This document shows, one piece after another, positions 1 through 10,039 of a stretch of DNA of 64,000 nucleotides; the first letter of the stretch is position 1; each line of letters opens with the position of its first letter. The position numbers and the translations under genes were made by a program. This stretch comes from Micromonospora eburnea (GTDB taxonomy: Bacteria; Actinomycetota; Actinomycetes; Mycobacteriales; Micromonosporaceae), in assembly GCF_900090225.1 (NCBI RefSeq), contig NZ_FMHY01000002.1, positions 434,001 through 498,000 on the forward strand, read 5' to 3'. The notes under the pieces are model-generated. The model did not search any database. It was not told the origin of the DNA and saw only the letters and a list, made by a program, of their open reading frames with translations.

Positions 1-1266
1 CACGCTGAGGCCGTAGATCAGGCTGATCACCGCCGCCAGCAGCAGGCCGCCGAGGATCATCCCGAGCCGGAGCGGAAGCGTCGCGGTGCCGAAGGTGGCC
101 GCGGCGGCCAGCCCCAGGCCGACGGTGCCGGCGAGCAGCACCGGGGTGCGCTGGGCCCGGCCGATGAACGGGCGGGCCCGCAGCAGCGACAGCAGGGCCA
201 GGACCAGGCAGAGCAGCACCGCCGGCAGCCGGCCGTTGCCGGCGAGCACCACCTGGCCGCCGAGCACCAGCAGCGCGACCGTCCACAGCAGGCCGGTGAG
301 GAACGCGTCGGCCCGCTCGCTGTTGCGCAGCACGCGCGGCCCGTCGACCGACTCGGTGTCGGACTTCAGGTCGTCCGGGCCGGTCGGGATCGACGGCACC
401 GGCAGCCGGGCCAGCCGGTAGGCGAACATCGGCAGCATCGGCAGGGCGGCGAACGCGACAGTGGCGATCACCGCCGCGGCCGCCGCCGCGCCGATCTCGA
501 AGACCAGGCAGAGCACCGCACCGAAGCCGACGGCCGCGCCCACCGTGACCGCGCCGAGGAACAGCGGCAGCCGGTCGCCGACCGCGAGCGCGGCCACCGC
601 GCCGAAGAGCACCACCGCGGTCCCGGCCAGCAGCACGTGCGGGCTGGCCAGTTCGGCCAGCTTGCGATCCCCGGCGAGGACCAGCAGGCCACCGATCGCC
701 GCGTAGCCGAGGCCGCCCATGGCCAGCGCCGCGCCGGTGCGGCTGTCGCCGACCGCGCGGGACAGCACCGCGGCGCTCACCAGCAGGGCGAGCGAGACCA
801 CGAGGGCGGCCAGCGCGCCGGGCAACTGCGGCGGACCCGCGAAGAGCGCCGCCGCCGCGCCGCCGGCCAGGGCCACCCCGGCGAAGAGCACGGCGAACGC
901 GCGGGTGGTGCCGACCTGCCAGGTGCCGGGGCGCTGGTTGGTGGCGCTGGCGACCGCGTCCACCACGTCGTCGAAGACGATCTCAGGGGCGGCGCCGGCC
1001 CGGGGGTTGAAGTAGAGCACCTCGCCGTCGCGCACGCCGAGCTGGGCCGCGGTACGGCCACCGTCCAGCGGCTGCCCGCCGAGCCGGGACAGGCTCCACC
1101 CGCCGTGCCGCACGCCCTCGTCGGCGAGGTCCTCGCCGGCGTACCGCAGCAGGGTGGGAAGCAGGTCGGCCAGTGGAACATCCGACGGCAGCGCCAGGTC
1201 CATCCTGGTCCGCGGCGCCACGATGGTGATCCGGCTCAGCCCGCCGGTCGCCGCCTTCGTCGCCAC
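1..1266 (-). CDS. eccD: EccD, type VII secretion integral membrane protein (3' end outside window)
   Basis: EccD forms the membrane channel part of the ESX secretion complex. The visible 422 codons start with a GTG at 1266 preceded by an AAGGAGG ribosome site. The first ~90 residues read as a ubiquitin-like (YukD) domain (…[20 protein letters not shown]…), followed by a hydrophilic linker and then hydrophobic Ala/Leu/Val-rich segments to the window edge, as in EccD with its 11 membrane helices. The gene is divergent from eccC, with a 169-bp shared upstream region. The family call is from the domain order and locus context; the C-terminus is not visible. Confidence 0.87.
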   Translation of the reverse strand, partial: MATKAATGGLSRITIVAPRTRMDLALPSDVPLADLLPTLLRYAGEDLADEGVRHGGWSLSRLGGQPLDGGRTAAQLGVRDGEVLYFNPRAGAAPEIVFDDVVDAVASATNQRPGTWQVGTTRAFAVLFAGVALAGGAAAALFAGPPQLPGALAALVVSLALLVSAAVLSRAVGDSRTGAALAMGGLGYAAIGGLLVLAGDRKLAELASPHVLLAGTAVVLFGAVAALAVGDRLPLFLGAVTVGAAVGFGAVLCLVFEIGAAAAAAVIATVAFAALPMLPMFAYRLARLPVPSIPTGPDDLKSDTESVDGPRVLRNSERADAFLTGLLWTVALLVLGGQVVLAGNGRLPAVLLCLVLALLSLLRARPFIGRAQRTPVLLAGTVGLGLAAAATFGTATLPLRLGMILGGLLLAAVISLIYGLSV

Positions 1267-1435
1267 TGTGGCCTCCTTGTGCTCGCCTACGATCCACCTG
1301 GCCGATGGTGTCGCCCCCCATGGGTCCGCGACGCCTTCGGGAGATTACCTACGATGGCTGTCGCACAGGTTGCCCACCCGACGCCTCGGGTGCGTGGCAG
1401 ACCGCAATCAGGGCCGCTTCTGGGGAGGAGATGCC

Positions 1436-3781
1436 GTGAGCACGGTGGTGTTCCGCCGGCTTCCGCGTCAACCGGGGCCCGCGCTGCCGCGCGGCGAGGT
1501 GCTGCTGGAGTCTCCGCCTGAGCTGCCCGAGCAGCAGCAGCGCGGGATGGGCCAGGTGTTGATGATCCTGCCGATGCTGTGCGGGGTCGGCGCCATGGCG
1601 TTCCTCTACGCCGGGCGCGGCGGCGGCATGATGACGTACGTCGCCGGTGGCCTTTTCGGTGTGTCGATGCTGGGCATGGCGATCGGCACCCTCGGCAGCG
1701 GCAACAACAACAAGGCCGAGTTGAACGCCGAACGGCGTGACTACATGCGCTACCTGGCCCAGATGCGTAAGCGCACCCGCCGGGCCGCCGAGCAGCAGCG
1801 CGCCGCGATGACCTGGCGGCACCCGGAGCCGGACGCGCTCTGGTCGATCGCCTCCTCGCGCCGGCTCTGGGAGCGGCGGATCACCGAGGACGACTTCGGC
1901 GAGACCCGGATCGCGCTCGGCCCGCAGCGGCTGGCGGTGGAGATCGTGCCGCCGGAGACCAAGCCGGTGGAGGACCTGGAGCCGATGAGCGCCATCGCGC
2001 TGCGCCGGTTCGTCCGGGCCCACTCCAGCGTGCCGGACCTGCCCACCGCGCTCTCGCTGCGCGCGTTCAGCCGGATCGTGCTGCGCGGCGACCGGGAGCC
2101 GGTGCTCGACCTGGCCCGGGCCGCGCTGGGTCAGCTGGTCACCTTCCACGCCCCGGACGACCTGGTGGTGGCGGTGGTGGCCGCGCCGGACCGGCAGCCG
2201 GTGTGGGACTGGGTGAAATGGCTGCCGCACGCCCAGCACCCGGGGCGTACGGACGCGGCGGGCGCCCGCCGGATGGTCTTCGCCAGCCTCGCCGAGGCGG
2301 AGGCGGCGCTCGCCAACGAGCTGAACGGCCGCCCCCGGTTCGCCCCGGAGGCGAAGCCGCTCACCACCGCCCCGCACCTGGTGGTGGTGCTCGACGGCGG
2401 CGAGGTCACCGCGACCTGCGCGCTCATGGGCCCGGGCCTGCTCGGCGCCACGGTGATCGACCTCTCCGGCACCGTGCCCCGCGACGCCGGTCGCTGGCTG
2501 CTCTGCCTCGACGTCGGCGACGGCAGCGGGTTGGACCTGGTCCGGGGCACCACGTCGTCCCGACTCGGCCGGCCGGACCGGCTCACCGCGGCGGCCGCCG
2601 AGGGACTGGCCCGGCAGATCGCCCCCTACCGGCTCTCGCAGCAGCAGGGGGCCACCGCCGAGGAGCCGCTGGCCCGCAGCATGGAGCTGCCGGACCTGCT
2701 CGGCGTCGGCGACGCGGCCGCCGTGGACGTGCAGCAGACCTGGCGGCCGCGCAGCCACCGGGACCGGCTGCGCATCCCGCTCGGCGTCGGACCGGACGGC
2801 AACGTGGTCGAGCTGGACTTCAAGGAGTCGGCCCACGAGGGTATGGGCCCGCACGGCCTGGTCATCGGCGCGACCGGTTCCGGCAAGAGCGAACTGCTGC
2901 GTACGGTCGTGGGGGCGCTGGCCGTCACGCACTCGTCCGAGGAGCTCAACTTCGTCCTGGTCGACTTCAAGGGTGGCGCCACCTTCGCCTCGCTGGACGC
3001 GTTGCCGCACACCAGCGCGGTGATCACCAACCTCTCCGACGAGTTGCCGCTGGTCGACCGCATGCGCGACGCCCTGGCCGGCGAGATGAACCGCCGCCAG
3101 GAGGTGCTCCGGGCGGCCGGCAACTACGTCTCCCGGTACGACTACGAGAAGGCCCGGGCCGCCGGCGAACAGCTCGACCCGATGCCCAGCCTGCTCATCA
3201 TCTGCGACGAGTTCAGCGAGTTGCTCGCCGCCAAGCCGGACTTCATCGACCTGTTCGTGATGATCGGCCGGCTCGGCCGGTCGCTCGGCGTGCACCTGCT
3301 GCTGGCCAGCCAGCGGCTGGAGGAGGGGAAGCTCCGGGGGCTCGACACCCACCTGTCGTACCGGATCGGTCTGCGGACCTTCTCGGCGGTGGAGAGCCGG
3401 ATCGTGCTCGGCGTGCCGGACGCGTACGAGCTGCCGAACGCGCCCGGCCACGGCTATCTCAAGACCGACACCAGCACCATGCTCCGGTTCCGGGCCGCGT
3501 ACGTCTCCGGGCCGTACCGGGCGCCGGGGCAGGTGCAGCGGTCCACCCGGGCGCAGGTGCAACGTCGGATCGTCCCGTACGGCATCGACTACGTGCCGGT
3601 GCCGGCCCTGCCGAGCCCGGCGGAGACCGCGCCGGAGCCGGAGCAGGCGGCCGACGGCAAGGCCGTGGCCATGCTGGACGTGCTGATCGACCGGCTCAAG
3701 GGCGGGGCCGGCCGGCGCACCAGGTCTGGCTGCCGCCGCTGGCCGAGCCGCCGAGCCTGGGCGAGCTGTTGCCGCCGCTGA
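1436..3781 (+). CDS. eccC: EccC N-terminal part: membrane anchor and first FtsK/SpoIIIE ATPase domain
   Basis: EccC is the motor ATPase of type VII secretion and recognises WXG100 substrates. The GTG start at 1436 follows GGGGAGGAG. Two membrane helices lie at residues ~40-58 and ~66-86, then the first FtsK-type ATPase with Walker A GATGSGKS at ~478 and Walker B LLIICDE ending near 591. The frame stops at 3781 after a short unrelated tail ([13 protein letters not shown]…). The conserved linker WLPPLAEPP continues instead in the next frame, so this is the front half of a ~1,320-residue EccC interrupted by a -1 shift near 3698-3715. The break coincides with the natural EccCa/EccCb division of mycobacterial ESX-1. 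Confidence 0.88.
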   Translation: MSTVVFRRLPRQPGPALPRGEVLLESPPELPEQQQRGMGQVLMILPMLCGVGAMAFLYAGRGGGMMTYVAGGLFGVSMLGMAIGTLGSGNNNKAELNAERRDYMRYLAQMRKRTRRAAEQQRAAMTWRHPEPDALWSIASSRRLWERRITEDDFGETRIALGPQRLAVEIVPPETKPVEDLEPMSAIALRRFVRAHSSVPDLPTALSLRAFSRIVLRGDREPVLDLARAALGQLVTFHAPDDLVVAVVAAPDRQPVWDWVKWLPHAQHPGRTDAAGARRMVFASLAEAEAALANELNGRPRFAPEAKPLTTAPHLVVVLDGGEVTATCALMGPGLLGATVIDLSGTVPRDAGRWLLCLDVGDGSGLDLVRGTTSSRLGRPDRLTAAAAEGLARQIAPYRLSQQQGATAEEPLARSMELPDLLGVGDAAAVDVQQTWRPRSHRDRLRIPLGVGPDGNVVELDFKESAHEGMGPHGLVIGATGSGKSELLRTVVGALAVTHSSEELNFVLVDFKGGATFASLDALPHTSAVITNLSDELPLVDRMRDALAGEMNRRQEVLRAAGNYVSRYDYEKARAAGEQLDPMPSLLIICDEFSELLAAKPDFIDLFVMIGRLGRSLGVHLLLASQRLEEGKLRGLDTHLSYRIGLRTFSAVESRIVLGVPDAYELPNAPGHGYLKTDTSTMLRFRAAYVSGPYRAPGQVQRSTRAQVQRRIVPYGIDYVPVPALPSPAETAPEPEQAADGKAVAMLDVLIDRLKGGAGRRTRSGCRRWPSRRAWASCCRR

Positions 3782-3783
3782 GC

Positions 3784-5400
3784 GTGCACCCGACGTTCGG
3801 CCTGTGCACCGCCGACTGGCCGGGGCGCGGCCGGCTCACCGTGCCGGTCGGCATCGTCGACCGCCCGTACGAGCAGCGGCGCGATCCGATGATGGTGGAC
3901 CTGTCCGGCGCGGGCGGCAACGTGGTGATCGTCGGTGCCTCACTGAGCGGCAAGAGCACCATGCTGCGGTCGATGCTCGCCTCGCTGGCGCTCACCCACA
4001 CCCCGCGCGAGGTGCAGTTCTTCTGCCTCGACTTCGGTGGTGGCGCGCTGCGCAGCCTGGAGGGGCTGCCGCACACCTCCGGGGTGGCCGGCCGGCGGGA
4101 CACCGAGGCGGTCCGGCGGACCATCGCCGAGGTGGTCGCGATCATCGACGAGCGGGAGCTGCGCTTCACCCAGCACGGCATCGACTCGGTGGCCAGCTAC
4201 CGCCGGCGGCGGGCGGCCGGTGAGTTCGCCGACGACCCGTTCGGCGACATCTTCCTGGTGGTCGACGGCTGGAACACCCTGCGTCAGGAATACGAGGAGC
4301 TGGAGCAGACCATCACCAACCTGGCCAACCGGGGGCTGGGTTTCGGCGTACACGTGGTTGTCACGGCCGTGCGGTGGGCGGAGATCCGGATCAACATGCG
4401 GGACCTGCTCGGCACGAAGCTGGAGCTGCGGCTCGGCGACCCAGCCGAGTCGGAGATCGACCGCCGGGCCGCGCAGAACGTGCCGGCGGGCACGCCGGGT
4501 CGCGGTCTGACCCACGACAAGCTGCACTTCCTCACCGGGGTCTCGCGGATCGACGGCAAGCGTGACATCGAGGACCTGACCGAGGCGTCGGTCGCCCTGG
4601 CCGGGCACGTGGCGGCCAACTGGCCGGGTCGCCCCGCGCCGAAGGTACGGCTGCTGCCGCGCAAGCTGCCCGTCGCCGAGCTGGCGAAGGTCATCGACCG
4701 GTCGGCCCCGGGCATCCCGATCGGCGTCAACGAGTCGGCGCTCGCCCCGGTGTATCTGGACCTGGCGAGCGAGCCGCACCTGACCGTCTTCGGCGACGCC
4801 GAGTGCGGCAAGACGAACCTGCTGCGGCTGATCGCCCGGGGCATCGCCGAGCGGTACAGCCCGGCCCAGGCCCGGCTGGTCATCGCCGACTATCGGCGCG
4901 GTCTGCTGGGTGCCGTGGAGGGCGACCACCTGCTCGACTACGCACCGTCCAATCAGGTGTTCAGCCAGGGGCTGGGCTCGATCCGCACCGCGTTGCAGAA
5001 CCGGCTGCCCGGACCGGACGTGACCACCGCCCAGCTACGCGACCGGAGCTGGTGGAAGGGTCCGGACCTCTACATCCTGGTCGACGACTACGACCTGGTC
5101 GCCTCCGGCGGCAACAACCCGCTCAGCGCGCTGCACGAGCTGCTGCCGCAGGCCCGGGACATCGGTCTGCACCTGATCATCACCCGGCGGGTGGGCGGCG
5201 TGGCCCGGGCGCTCTACGAGCCGGTGCTGCAACGCCTGCGTGAGCTGGACTCGCCGGGCCTGCTGATGTCCGGCAGCCGGGAGGAGGGTGCCGTCTTCGG
5301 CAACCTGCGGCCGAGCCCACAGCCCGCGGGCCGGGGCACCCTGGTCCGCCGCCGCGACGGCCAGCAGCTGATCCAGACCGCCTGGACGGAGCCGGCCTAG
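3784..5400 (+). CDS. eccC: EccC C-terminal part: second and third ATPase domains (EccCb-like)
   Basis: This frame is open from well before 3700 and carries the linker [18 protein letters not shown], so it continues the upstream EccC reading frame after a 1-base shift. If translated separately, the first usable start is GTG 3784, two bases after the upstream stop codon, but no ribosome site precedes it. Numbered from 3784, it holds a second ATPase (GASLSGKS near residue 51, Walker B-like IFLVVDGW) and a third (GDAECGKT near residue 337, YILVDDYD). Family EccCb proteins bind substrate signal sequences in the last domain. It ends with TAG at 5398, 252 bp before the substrate genes. Confidence 0.85.
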   Translation: MHPTFGLCTADWPGRGRLTVPVGIVDRPYEQRRDPMMVDLSGAGGNVVIVGASLSGKSTMLRSMLASLALTHTPREVQFFCLDFGGGALRSLEGLPHTSGVAGRRDTEAVRRTIAEVVAIIDERELRFTQHGIDSVASYRRRRAAGEFADDPFGDIFLVVDGWNTLRQEYEELEQTITNLANRGLGFGVHVVVTAVRWAEIRINMRDLLGTKLELRLGDPAESEIDRRAAQNVPAGTPGRGLTHDKLHFLTGVSRIDGKRDIEDLTEASVALAGHVAANWPGRPAPKVRLLPRKLPVAELAKVIDRSAPGIPIGVNESALAPVYLDLASEPHLTVFGDAECGKTNLLRLIARGIAERYSPAQARLVIADYRRGLLGAVEGDHLLDYAPSNQVFSQGLGSIRTALQNRLPGPDVTTAQLRDRSWWKGPDLYILVDDYDLVASGGNNPLSALHELLPQARDIGLHLIITRRVGGVARALYEPVLQRLRELDSPGLLMSGSREEGAVFGNLRPSPQPAGRGTLVRRRDGQQLIQTAWTEPA

Positions 5401-5652
5401 TGGCGCCCGGGCGGTCGATCCGACGGGGCCGGTCTGGCTCGGGCCGAGGGCCGTCCACGTTGTACGGTGGGCACGGAAGCGGTTGCAGGTCCTGGCGTGT
5501 CGGCAAGGACGACAGGGATGCAGGGCTGCGCGGGTTGAAGCTCGTCCGCTACCGTTCGAGTTGAAGTGTCCGTCGGTGGGGTGCGTTCGCCTTGCCGCGG
5601 GGGAGGGGCGCGGCGGATCCGCCGCCACGAAGATGACGGAAGGGTGTGAAGC

Positions 5653-5961
5653 ATGGCGTTCGAGGTCAGTGCAGCGACTCTGCACACCGCCGCGAGTGAC
5701 GTGCGGTCCACGCGCAGCGACGTCGACGGCGAGCTCAAGAAGCTGTGGAACGTGGTCGACGACCTGGCGATGGCTTGGAAGGGTCAGGCGTCCACGGGTT
5801 TCCAGAACCTGATGACGCGTTGGAACGAGGACACGACCAAGCTGCTGACGGCGATGGACAACATCGCTGACCTGCTCGACAAGTCGGGCACGACGCACCA
5901 GGTCAACGACGAAGAGCAGCAGCAGATGCTGGACAAGTTCCACGCTGCTCTCAACCCGTGA
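5653..5961 (+). CDS. WXG100 family type VII secretion substrate
   Basis: A 102-residue EsxA/EsxB-type protein without signal peptide. The helix-turn-helix hairpin is marked by W-K-G in DLAMAWKGQAS at about residues 42-44, and both flanking stretches look alpha-helical. The usual length of the family is ~100. ATG 5653 is preceded by a GGAAGGG site. It lies 28 bp upstream of a second WXG100 gene, so the two probably form a heterodimer exported by the neighbouring EccC/EccD complex. The C-terminus has no obvious YxxxD/E export motif; in such pairs one partner often lacks it. Confidence 0.93.
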   Translation: MAFEVSAATLHTAASDVRSTRSDVDGELKKLWNVVDDLAMAWKGQASTGFQNLMTRWNEDTTKLLTAMDNIADLLDKSGTTHQVNDEEQQQMLDKFHAALNP

Positions 5962-5989
5962 TCCGCGTAGCCAGGCAGAGGAGGAACCG

Positions 5990-6268
5990 ATGAGCATCAA
6001 GGTTGACTACGCTGTCCTCGAGAGCAGCAACCAGCAGATGCAGACCATCTCGCGGACCATCGACGAGAAGCTGGACACGCTGCGTTCGATGCTGACCAAG
6101 CTCGAGTGGGAGGGCGAGGACCGCGCCGCCTACCAGCACCACCAGGCTCAGTGGGACGCGGCCGTGCGGGACATCAACCGAGTCCTGAACGACATCGGCC
6201 AGGCGGTCGGCATCGCTCGCGAGAACTACATGACCACCGAGATGAGCAACTCCAAGCTCTGGGGTTGA
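5990..6268 (+). CDS. WXG100 family type VII secretion substrate (second of pair)
   Basis: A 92-residue WXG100 protein with W-E-G in KLEWEGEDRAAY at about residues 39-41, flanked by amphipathic helices. Its start ATG 5990 follows an AGGAGG site. The C-terminal region contains ARENYMTTE, which fits the YxxxD/E secretion signal (Y-M-T-T-E) of type VII substrates, unlike its upstream partner. A strong hairpin terminator follows 15 bp after the stop codon, closing the esx pair. Function beyond being a secreted heterodimer partner cannot be read from sequence. Confidence 0.93.
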   Translation: MSIKVDYAVLESSNQQMQTISRTIDEKLDTLRSMLTKLEWEGEDRAAYQHHQAQWDAAVRDINRVLNDIGQAVGIARENYMTTEMSNSKLWG

Positions 6269-6282
6269 TCTGACCGATCCCT

Positions 6283-6321
6283 CTGCGGCTCCGCCCCGGT
6301 TCGGCCGGGACGGGGCCGCAG
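6283..6321 (+). terminator. Intrinsic terminator after the esx pair
   Basis: A 17-bp stem (arms 6283-6299 and 6305-6321, one G-U pair and one mismatch) closes on a TTCGG loop and is followed by TGCTTTT. It sits 15 bp after the second WXG100 stop codon and separates it from the opposing mycosin gene. Confidence 0.85.
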
Positions 6322-6459
6322 TGCTTTTCGGAGGATGCCGGCGGCTGGCGTACCGCCGCCGTCCAGGTGCGAGCTGTGGTGGCAGCGCCGGGAGCGGCCC
6401 GACGCCCGCCCCGGGGCGGGCTCAGACGTCCACCCCGCCGCCGTCGTCCGGGGCTGGGC

Positions 6460-7698
6460 TCAGGCGTCCACCTCGGCCGGCCGTCGTCCGGGTCGCCAGC
6501 CGCGCCTGCGGCCGAGGGCCAGGATCGGCCGGAGCGCCAGCAGGACGCCGGCCGCCGCCGCTCCGACCACGGCCGCCCAGGCCGCCACGACCCGCTGCCA
6601 GGCCAGCGGGTCGGCCGGCGGGACCGGCTCCGGCATCGCGCCGAGCGGTGGGTCGCTGCGCGTGCCCAGCAGGCTGGTCACCGCCCGGTAGGGGTCGACC
6701 ATCCCGTAACCGACCTCGGCGTTGTGCCCGTCCGGCGGATTGTCGGCGGTCTGGGTCAGCCGGAGGGCGACCTCTTTCGGGGTGATCTTCGGGTGGGCGG
6801 CGCGGACCAGGGCGGCGACCCCGGAGACGTACGCCGCGGCGAAGCTGGTGCCGCCCTGCGGCTCGGCGAGGTATCCCGAGCCCTGCGGCGCTGGGCCGAT
6901 GATGTTCAGTCCGGGCGCGGCGATGTCCACGTAGTCGCCGGTGACCGACGTGCCGACGTGTTCGCCCTTGTCGTCGATCCCGGCGACGGCGATGACCCCC
7001 GGGTACGCGGCCGGGTACTCGGACGGCTCCTGCTCGTTCTCCTGCCGGTTGCCGGCGGCGGCCACCACGATCACGCCCTTGTCGAGGGCGCGGTCGACGG
7101 CCTTCTTCAGCGCCGGGTCGTCCAGCGTGACCAGGGACAGGTTGATCACGTCGGCCCCGTGGTTGACCGCCCAGTCGATGGCGTGGCCGATCTGTGCCGG
7201 GATCGACTTGTCCATGCTGCGCTTGCCGTCGGCGAGGACGCGGATCGGCAGGATCTTCGCCTCCGGCGCGATCCCGCTGTACGGCGTGCCGGTGTCGTCC
7301 CGGCCGGCGATGATGCCCGCCACCAGGGTGCCGTGGCCGGCCAGGTCGCACTGCCCCTTGAGTTTCGCCAGGTTGTTGAAGTCGGTGCCGTCGAGCACCC
7401 GGCCGCGCAGCAGCGGGTGGTCGGGTGAGACACCCGAGTCGATGACCGCGACCGTGATCCCGGCACCCCGGGTGATCCGCCAGGCCCCGGACGGGTCGAG
7501 CCGGTCCAGTGCCCAGGGCCTCTCGGTGGGCGCGGGATTGCCGGTCGGACCGCACTTGGGCGCGGCCAGGGCGGGTGCCGGCGGGGCCAGGAGACCGCCG
7601 AGCAGCGCCGTGACCGCAGCTCCACAGAGGACGGATCGGAACCGGTGTCCGGTACGGACGCTCACCGTCGTCCCGTCCGGCCGCAAGCTGTCACGCAC
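6460..7698 (-). CDS. mycP: Mycosin (MycP), ESX-associated subtilisin-like serine protease
   Basis: A 412-residue S8 peptidase anchored outside the membrane, the mycosin component that stabilises ESX complexes. A signal sequence covers about residues 15-46. The catalytic triad is clear: D87 in IDSG, H122 in GHGT and S285 in GTSFAAAYVSG, with oxyanion N217 in AAAGN. A C-terminal membrane helix spans ~370-391, followed by an Arg-rich cytoplasmic tail. The frame opens at GTG 7698, but no good ribosome site is seen; GTG 12 codons later is an alternative start. It is convergent with the esx pair and separated from it by a terminator. Confidence 0.93.
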   Translation of the reverse strand: MRDSLRPDGTTVSVRTGHRFRSVLCGAAVTALLGGLLAPPAPALAAPKCGPTGNPAPTERPWALDRLDPSGAWRITRGAGITVAVIDSGVSPDHPLLRGRVLDGTDFNNLAKLKGQCDLAGHGTLVAGIIAGRDDTGTPYSGIAPEAKILPIRVLADGKRSMDKSIPAQIGHAIDWAVNHGADVINLSLVTLDDPALKKAVDRALDKGVIVVAAAGNRQENEQEPSEYPAAYPGVIAVAGIDDKGEHVGTSVTGDYVDIAAPGLNIIGPAPQGSGYLAEPQGGTSFAAAYVSGVAALVRAAHPKITPKEVALRLTQTADNPPDGHNAEVGYGMVDPYRAVTSLLGTRSDPPLGAMPEPVPPADPLAWQRVVAAWAAVVGAAAAGVLLALRPILALGRRRGWRPGRRPAEVDA

Positions 7699-7824
7699 GC
7701 GCTGAGATTACCGTCGCCACGCCCGCCGCAGGGTGCCGGGAGTGTGCTCCACCGGGCGGCCGGGGCGATGGGTCGGCCACCCGTCACCGGCCCGCTCTCC
7801 GGTGGGCGCGGCGGGGCGTGGGCG

Positions 7825-8160
7825 TCAGGCGCCGGGACCGGTGGCCGGCTCGGCGGTGAAGAGGGCGAGCAGGGCGCCGACCTGCTGGTCGGCCTCCGCC
7901 GGGTGCCGGAAGTGGCCGCTCGGGTTGATCGTGTATTCGTTGCGCCGCCCCACCCGGGTGCGGCGCAGGTAACCACCGGCCTCCAGGTCGGCGACGATCG
8001 CCTGGGCGGCCCGCTCGGTCACCCCCACCTCGTCGGCCACGTCCCGCAGCCGCGCGGTCGGGTTGCGCGCGATGGCCAGCAGCACGTGCCCGTGGTTGGT
8101 GAGGAAGGTCCAGTTACGGCCGCTCCCGTTCTCGCGCGCTGTCGTCGCCATGATGGTCAT
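7825..8160 (-). CDS. Winged helix-turn-helix transcriptional regulator (MarR/ArsR-like)
   Basis: A 111-residue DNA-binding protein. Residues ~20-80 form a winged helix: HVLLAIARNP, then the helix-turn-helix LRDVADEVGVTERAAQAIV, then the wing GYLRRTRVGRRNEYTI. There is no ligand domain. ATG 8160 or the ATG nine bases downstream (8151) could be the start; neither has a strong ribosome site. It is divergent from the carbonic anhydrase gene, so it may control that gene and itself from the shared 200-bp gap; this is inference from position. Confidence 0.8.
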   Translation of the reverse strand: MTIMATTARENGSGRNWTFLTNHGHVLLAIARNPTARLRDVADEVGVTERAAQAIVADLEAGGYLRRTRVGRRNEYTINPSGHFRHPAEADQQVGALLALFTAEPATGPGA

Positions 8161-8361
8161 GGTATGGCCCCGGGCGGGGCGTCCCGGCTCCTGCCCCGGC
8201 CCGCTCCCGCTGCCGTCAGGTCAAGCGCTCGGCAACACATGAAACCTGTATCACGTAAATCTTGACGTATCTTGGCTGTGGGTGTGACGGTGGTTCCCGC
8301 GGCCGTCTCCGCCGCCGACCGGGTTGACCAGGTCGTTCCACGCGAGGACGAGGTGACTGCC

Positions 8362-8994
8362 GTGACGCCGACCACTCCCGAACAGGCGCTCGCCGAGCTG
8401 TACGCCGGCAACCGTCGCTTCGTCACGGGCGTACCCCGGCATCCGAACCAGGACGCCGGCCACCGGGCCGCGGTCGCCGACGGCCAGCACCCCTTCGCGG
8501 TGATTGTCGGCTGCTCCGACTCCCGGCTCGCTGCCGAGATCATCTTCGACCGTGGCCTCGGAGACGTCTTCGTGGTGCGGACCGCCGGCCACACCGTCGG
8601 CCCCGAGGTGCTCGGCAGCGTCGAGTACGCGGTCACCGTGCTCGGCGTACCGCTGGTCGTGGTGCTCGGGCACGACTCCTGCGGGGCGGTGCAGGCCGCC
8701 CGCGAAGCGGTCGCCACCGGCACCTCCCCGGCCGGGCACCTGGGGGCGGTGGTCGAGGCCGTCGTGCCCAGCCTGCGCCGGGCCGCCCGGCAGGGCATCG
8801 AGGACGTGGACGGGATCGTCGACATCCACATCGCGCAGACCGTGGAGGCGCTGCTGGCCCGGTCCGCCGTGCTCGCCGACCTGGTGGCCGTCGGCCGGTG
8901 CGGGGTGGTCGGCATGTCGTACCGGCTCAGCGCGGGCGAGGTGCGGACGGTGGCCGAGGTGCCGGCGGGCACGCCGACCACGACGGTGGTCTGA
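8362..8994 (+). CDS. Beta-carbonic anhydrase
   Basis: Interconverts CO2 and bicarbonate with a zinc at the active site. The beta-class zinc ligands are all present: C51 and D53 in GCSDSR, H104 and C107 in LGHDSCGA. The ~210-residue length is normal for the family. The reading frame is open further upstream to TTG 8272, but GTG 8362 (preceded by GACGAGG) matches where homology-like sequence begins (TPEQALAELYAGNRRF); GTG 8353 is also possible. The protein is cytoplasmic, with no signal peptide. It is transcribed divergently from a small winged-helix regulator. Confidence 0.9.
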   Translation: MTPTTPEQALAELYAGNRRFVTGVPRHPNQDAGHRAAVADGQHPFAVIVGCSDSRLAAEIIFDRGLGDVFVVRTAGHTVGPEVLGSVEYAVTVLGVPLVVVLGHDSCGAVQAAREAVATGTSPAGHLGAVVEAVVPSLRRAARQGIEDVDGIVDIHIAQTVEALLARSAVLADLVAVGRCGVVGMSYRLSAGEVRTVAEVPAGTPTTTVV

Positions 8995-9016
8995 CGCGCC
9001 CCTCGGCGTACGACGG

Positions 9017-10036
9017 CTAGAGCAGCGACATGTGGACGTGGTCGGTGTGGTTGGAGGGGCCGCTGTAGGACTTCCAACCGGTCGCCGGGAACCAGATCTG
9101 CCGGTTCCAGATCACGTAGTAGATGCCCAGCCGATCGGCGTTGCGGATGAGGAAGGCGGCGAGGTTGTTGCCGTACATCCGGGTGTCGTTGTTGTGCCAG
9201 GGCGCGAAGCCGCTGTTCTGCAACGACCAGTCGCAGGCCCGACCCTTCGGATGCTCCCACGGCCCACCAGGCCGGTAGCAGCCGGCGAAGCGGTTGAAGC
9301 CGGCCCGCCGGACCTCCTTGTAGGCGTGCAGGGTGCGCGGGGTGATACAGCCCGAGGTGGTGGGGTCGTCCGCGCTGCACGACTCGGGCTTCCAGCCGCC
9401 GTCGGCGGTGCGACCGGGACCGATCCGGGCCACCGGCGAGGTGGCCGAGACCAGACCGCCGGTGAAGCCCTTCCCGCCGACCAGCGCCAACGCCTTCTCC
9501 GCCGCGACCTTCTCCCGCGCCATCGCGTTCTTCTGCTTCTCCTGCTCGCGCACCTCGGCGTCGAGCGCGAGCTTGGCCTGCTCCGCACGGGTCTTCGCCG
9601 CGTTGATCGCCGCCAGCCGCTGCCCGTTGACCAGGTTCAGCTCGTCCAGGGCGGCGGCCCGCTGGACGAACGAGTCGGGCGAGTTGCTCTCCAGCAGCAC
9701 GGCCACCGCACCGATCCGGCCGGTGCGGTACGACTGCGCGGCGACCTGGCCGACCTGTGGGCGCAGCGCGTCGAGTTCGGCCTGCGCGGCGCGTACCTCG
9801 ATGGCCAGTTGGAGTTGGCGCTTCTTCGACTTCTCCAGCTTCGCCTTGGCCTGGAGGTAGGCGCGGTTCGTGGCGTCGATGACGTCCGTGATGAGCGGAG
9901 GATCGTTGTCCTCCTCGTGCCCCGAGGGGGTGGGGTTGGTCGGCGCGGCCAGCGCCGGGGCCGGCCCGGCGACGATGGCGAACGCGGCGAGTACGGCCAC
10001 CACGGGTGTCAACCAGTGGCGCAGGGGTGCCGTCAC
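9017..10036 (-). CDS. Secreted coiled-coil protein with C-terminal ARB_07466-like domain
   Basis: A 339-residue exported protein. A signal peptide covers residues 1-30 (LTPVVAVLAAFAIVAG…ALAAP). Residues ~50-190 are a long charged coiled coil (AKAKLEKSKKRQLQLAIEVR and similar), like the PcsB/NlpC-associated coiled coils of cell-wall enzymes. The C-terminal ~130 residues contain CITPRTLHAYKEV, HPKGRACDW and HTDHVHMS, a His/Asp-containing fold seen in actinomycete secreted proteins and resembling D-Ala-D-Ala peptidase relatives (HxxGxAxDW and HxDHxH). A wall-hydrolase role is plausible but unproven. The c-di-AMP riboswitch just upstream supports a cell-envelope role. Confidence 0.82.
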   Translation of the reverse strand: MTAPLRHWLTPVVAVLAAFAIVAGPAPALAAPTNPTPSGHEEDNDPPLITDVIDATNRAYLQAKAKLEKSKKRQLQLAIEVRAAQAELDALRPQVGQVAAQSYRTGRIGAVAVLLESNSPDSFVQRAAALDELNLVNGQRLAAINAAKTRAEQAKLALDAEVREQEKQKNAMAREKVAAEKALALVGGKGFTGGLVSATSPVARIGPGRTADGGWKPESCSADDPTTSGCITPRTLHAYKEVRRAGFNRFAGCYRPGGPWEHPKGRACDWSLQNSGFAPWHNNDTRMYGNNLAAFLIRNADRLGIYYVIWNRQIWFPATGWKSYSGPSNHTDHVHMSLL

Positions 10037-10039
10037 AGT

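Noticed and set aside
1349-3562. 737-codon open frame antisense to eccC
   Set aside because: No domain-like sequence; it mirrors the EccC coding frame, which holds Walker motifs and membrane helices.
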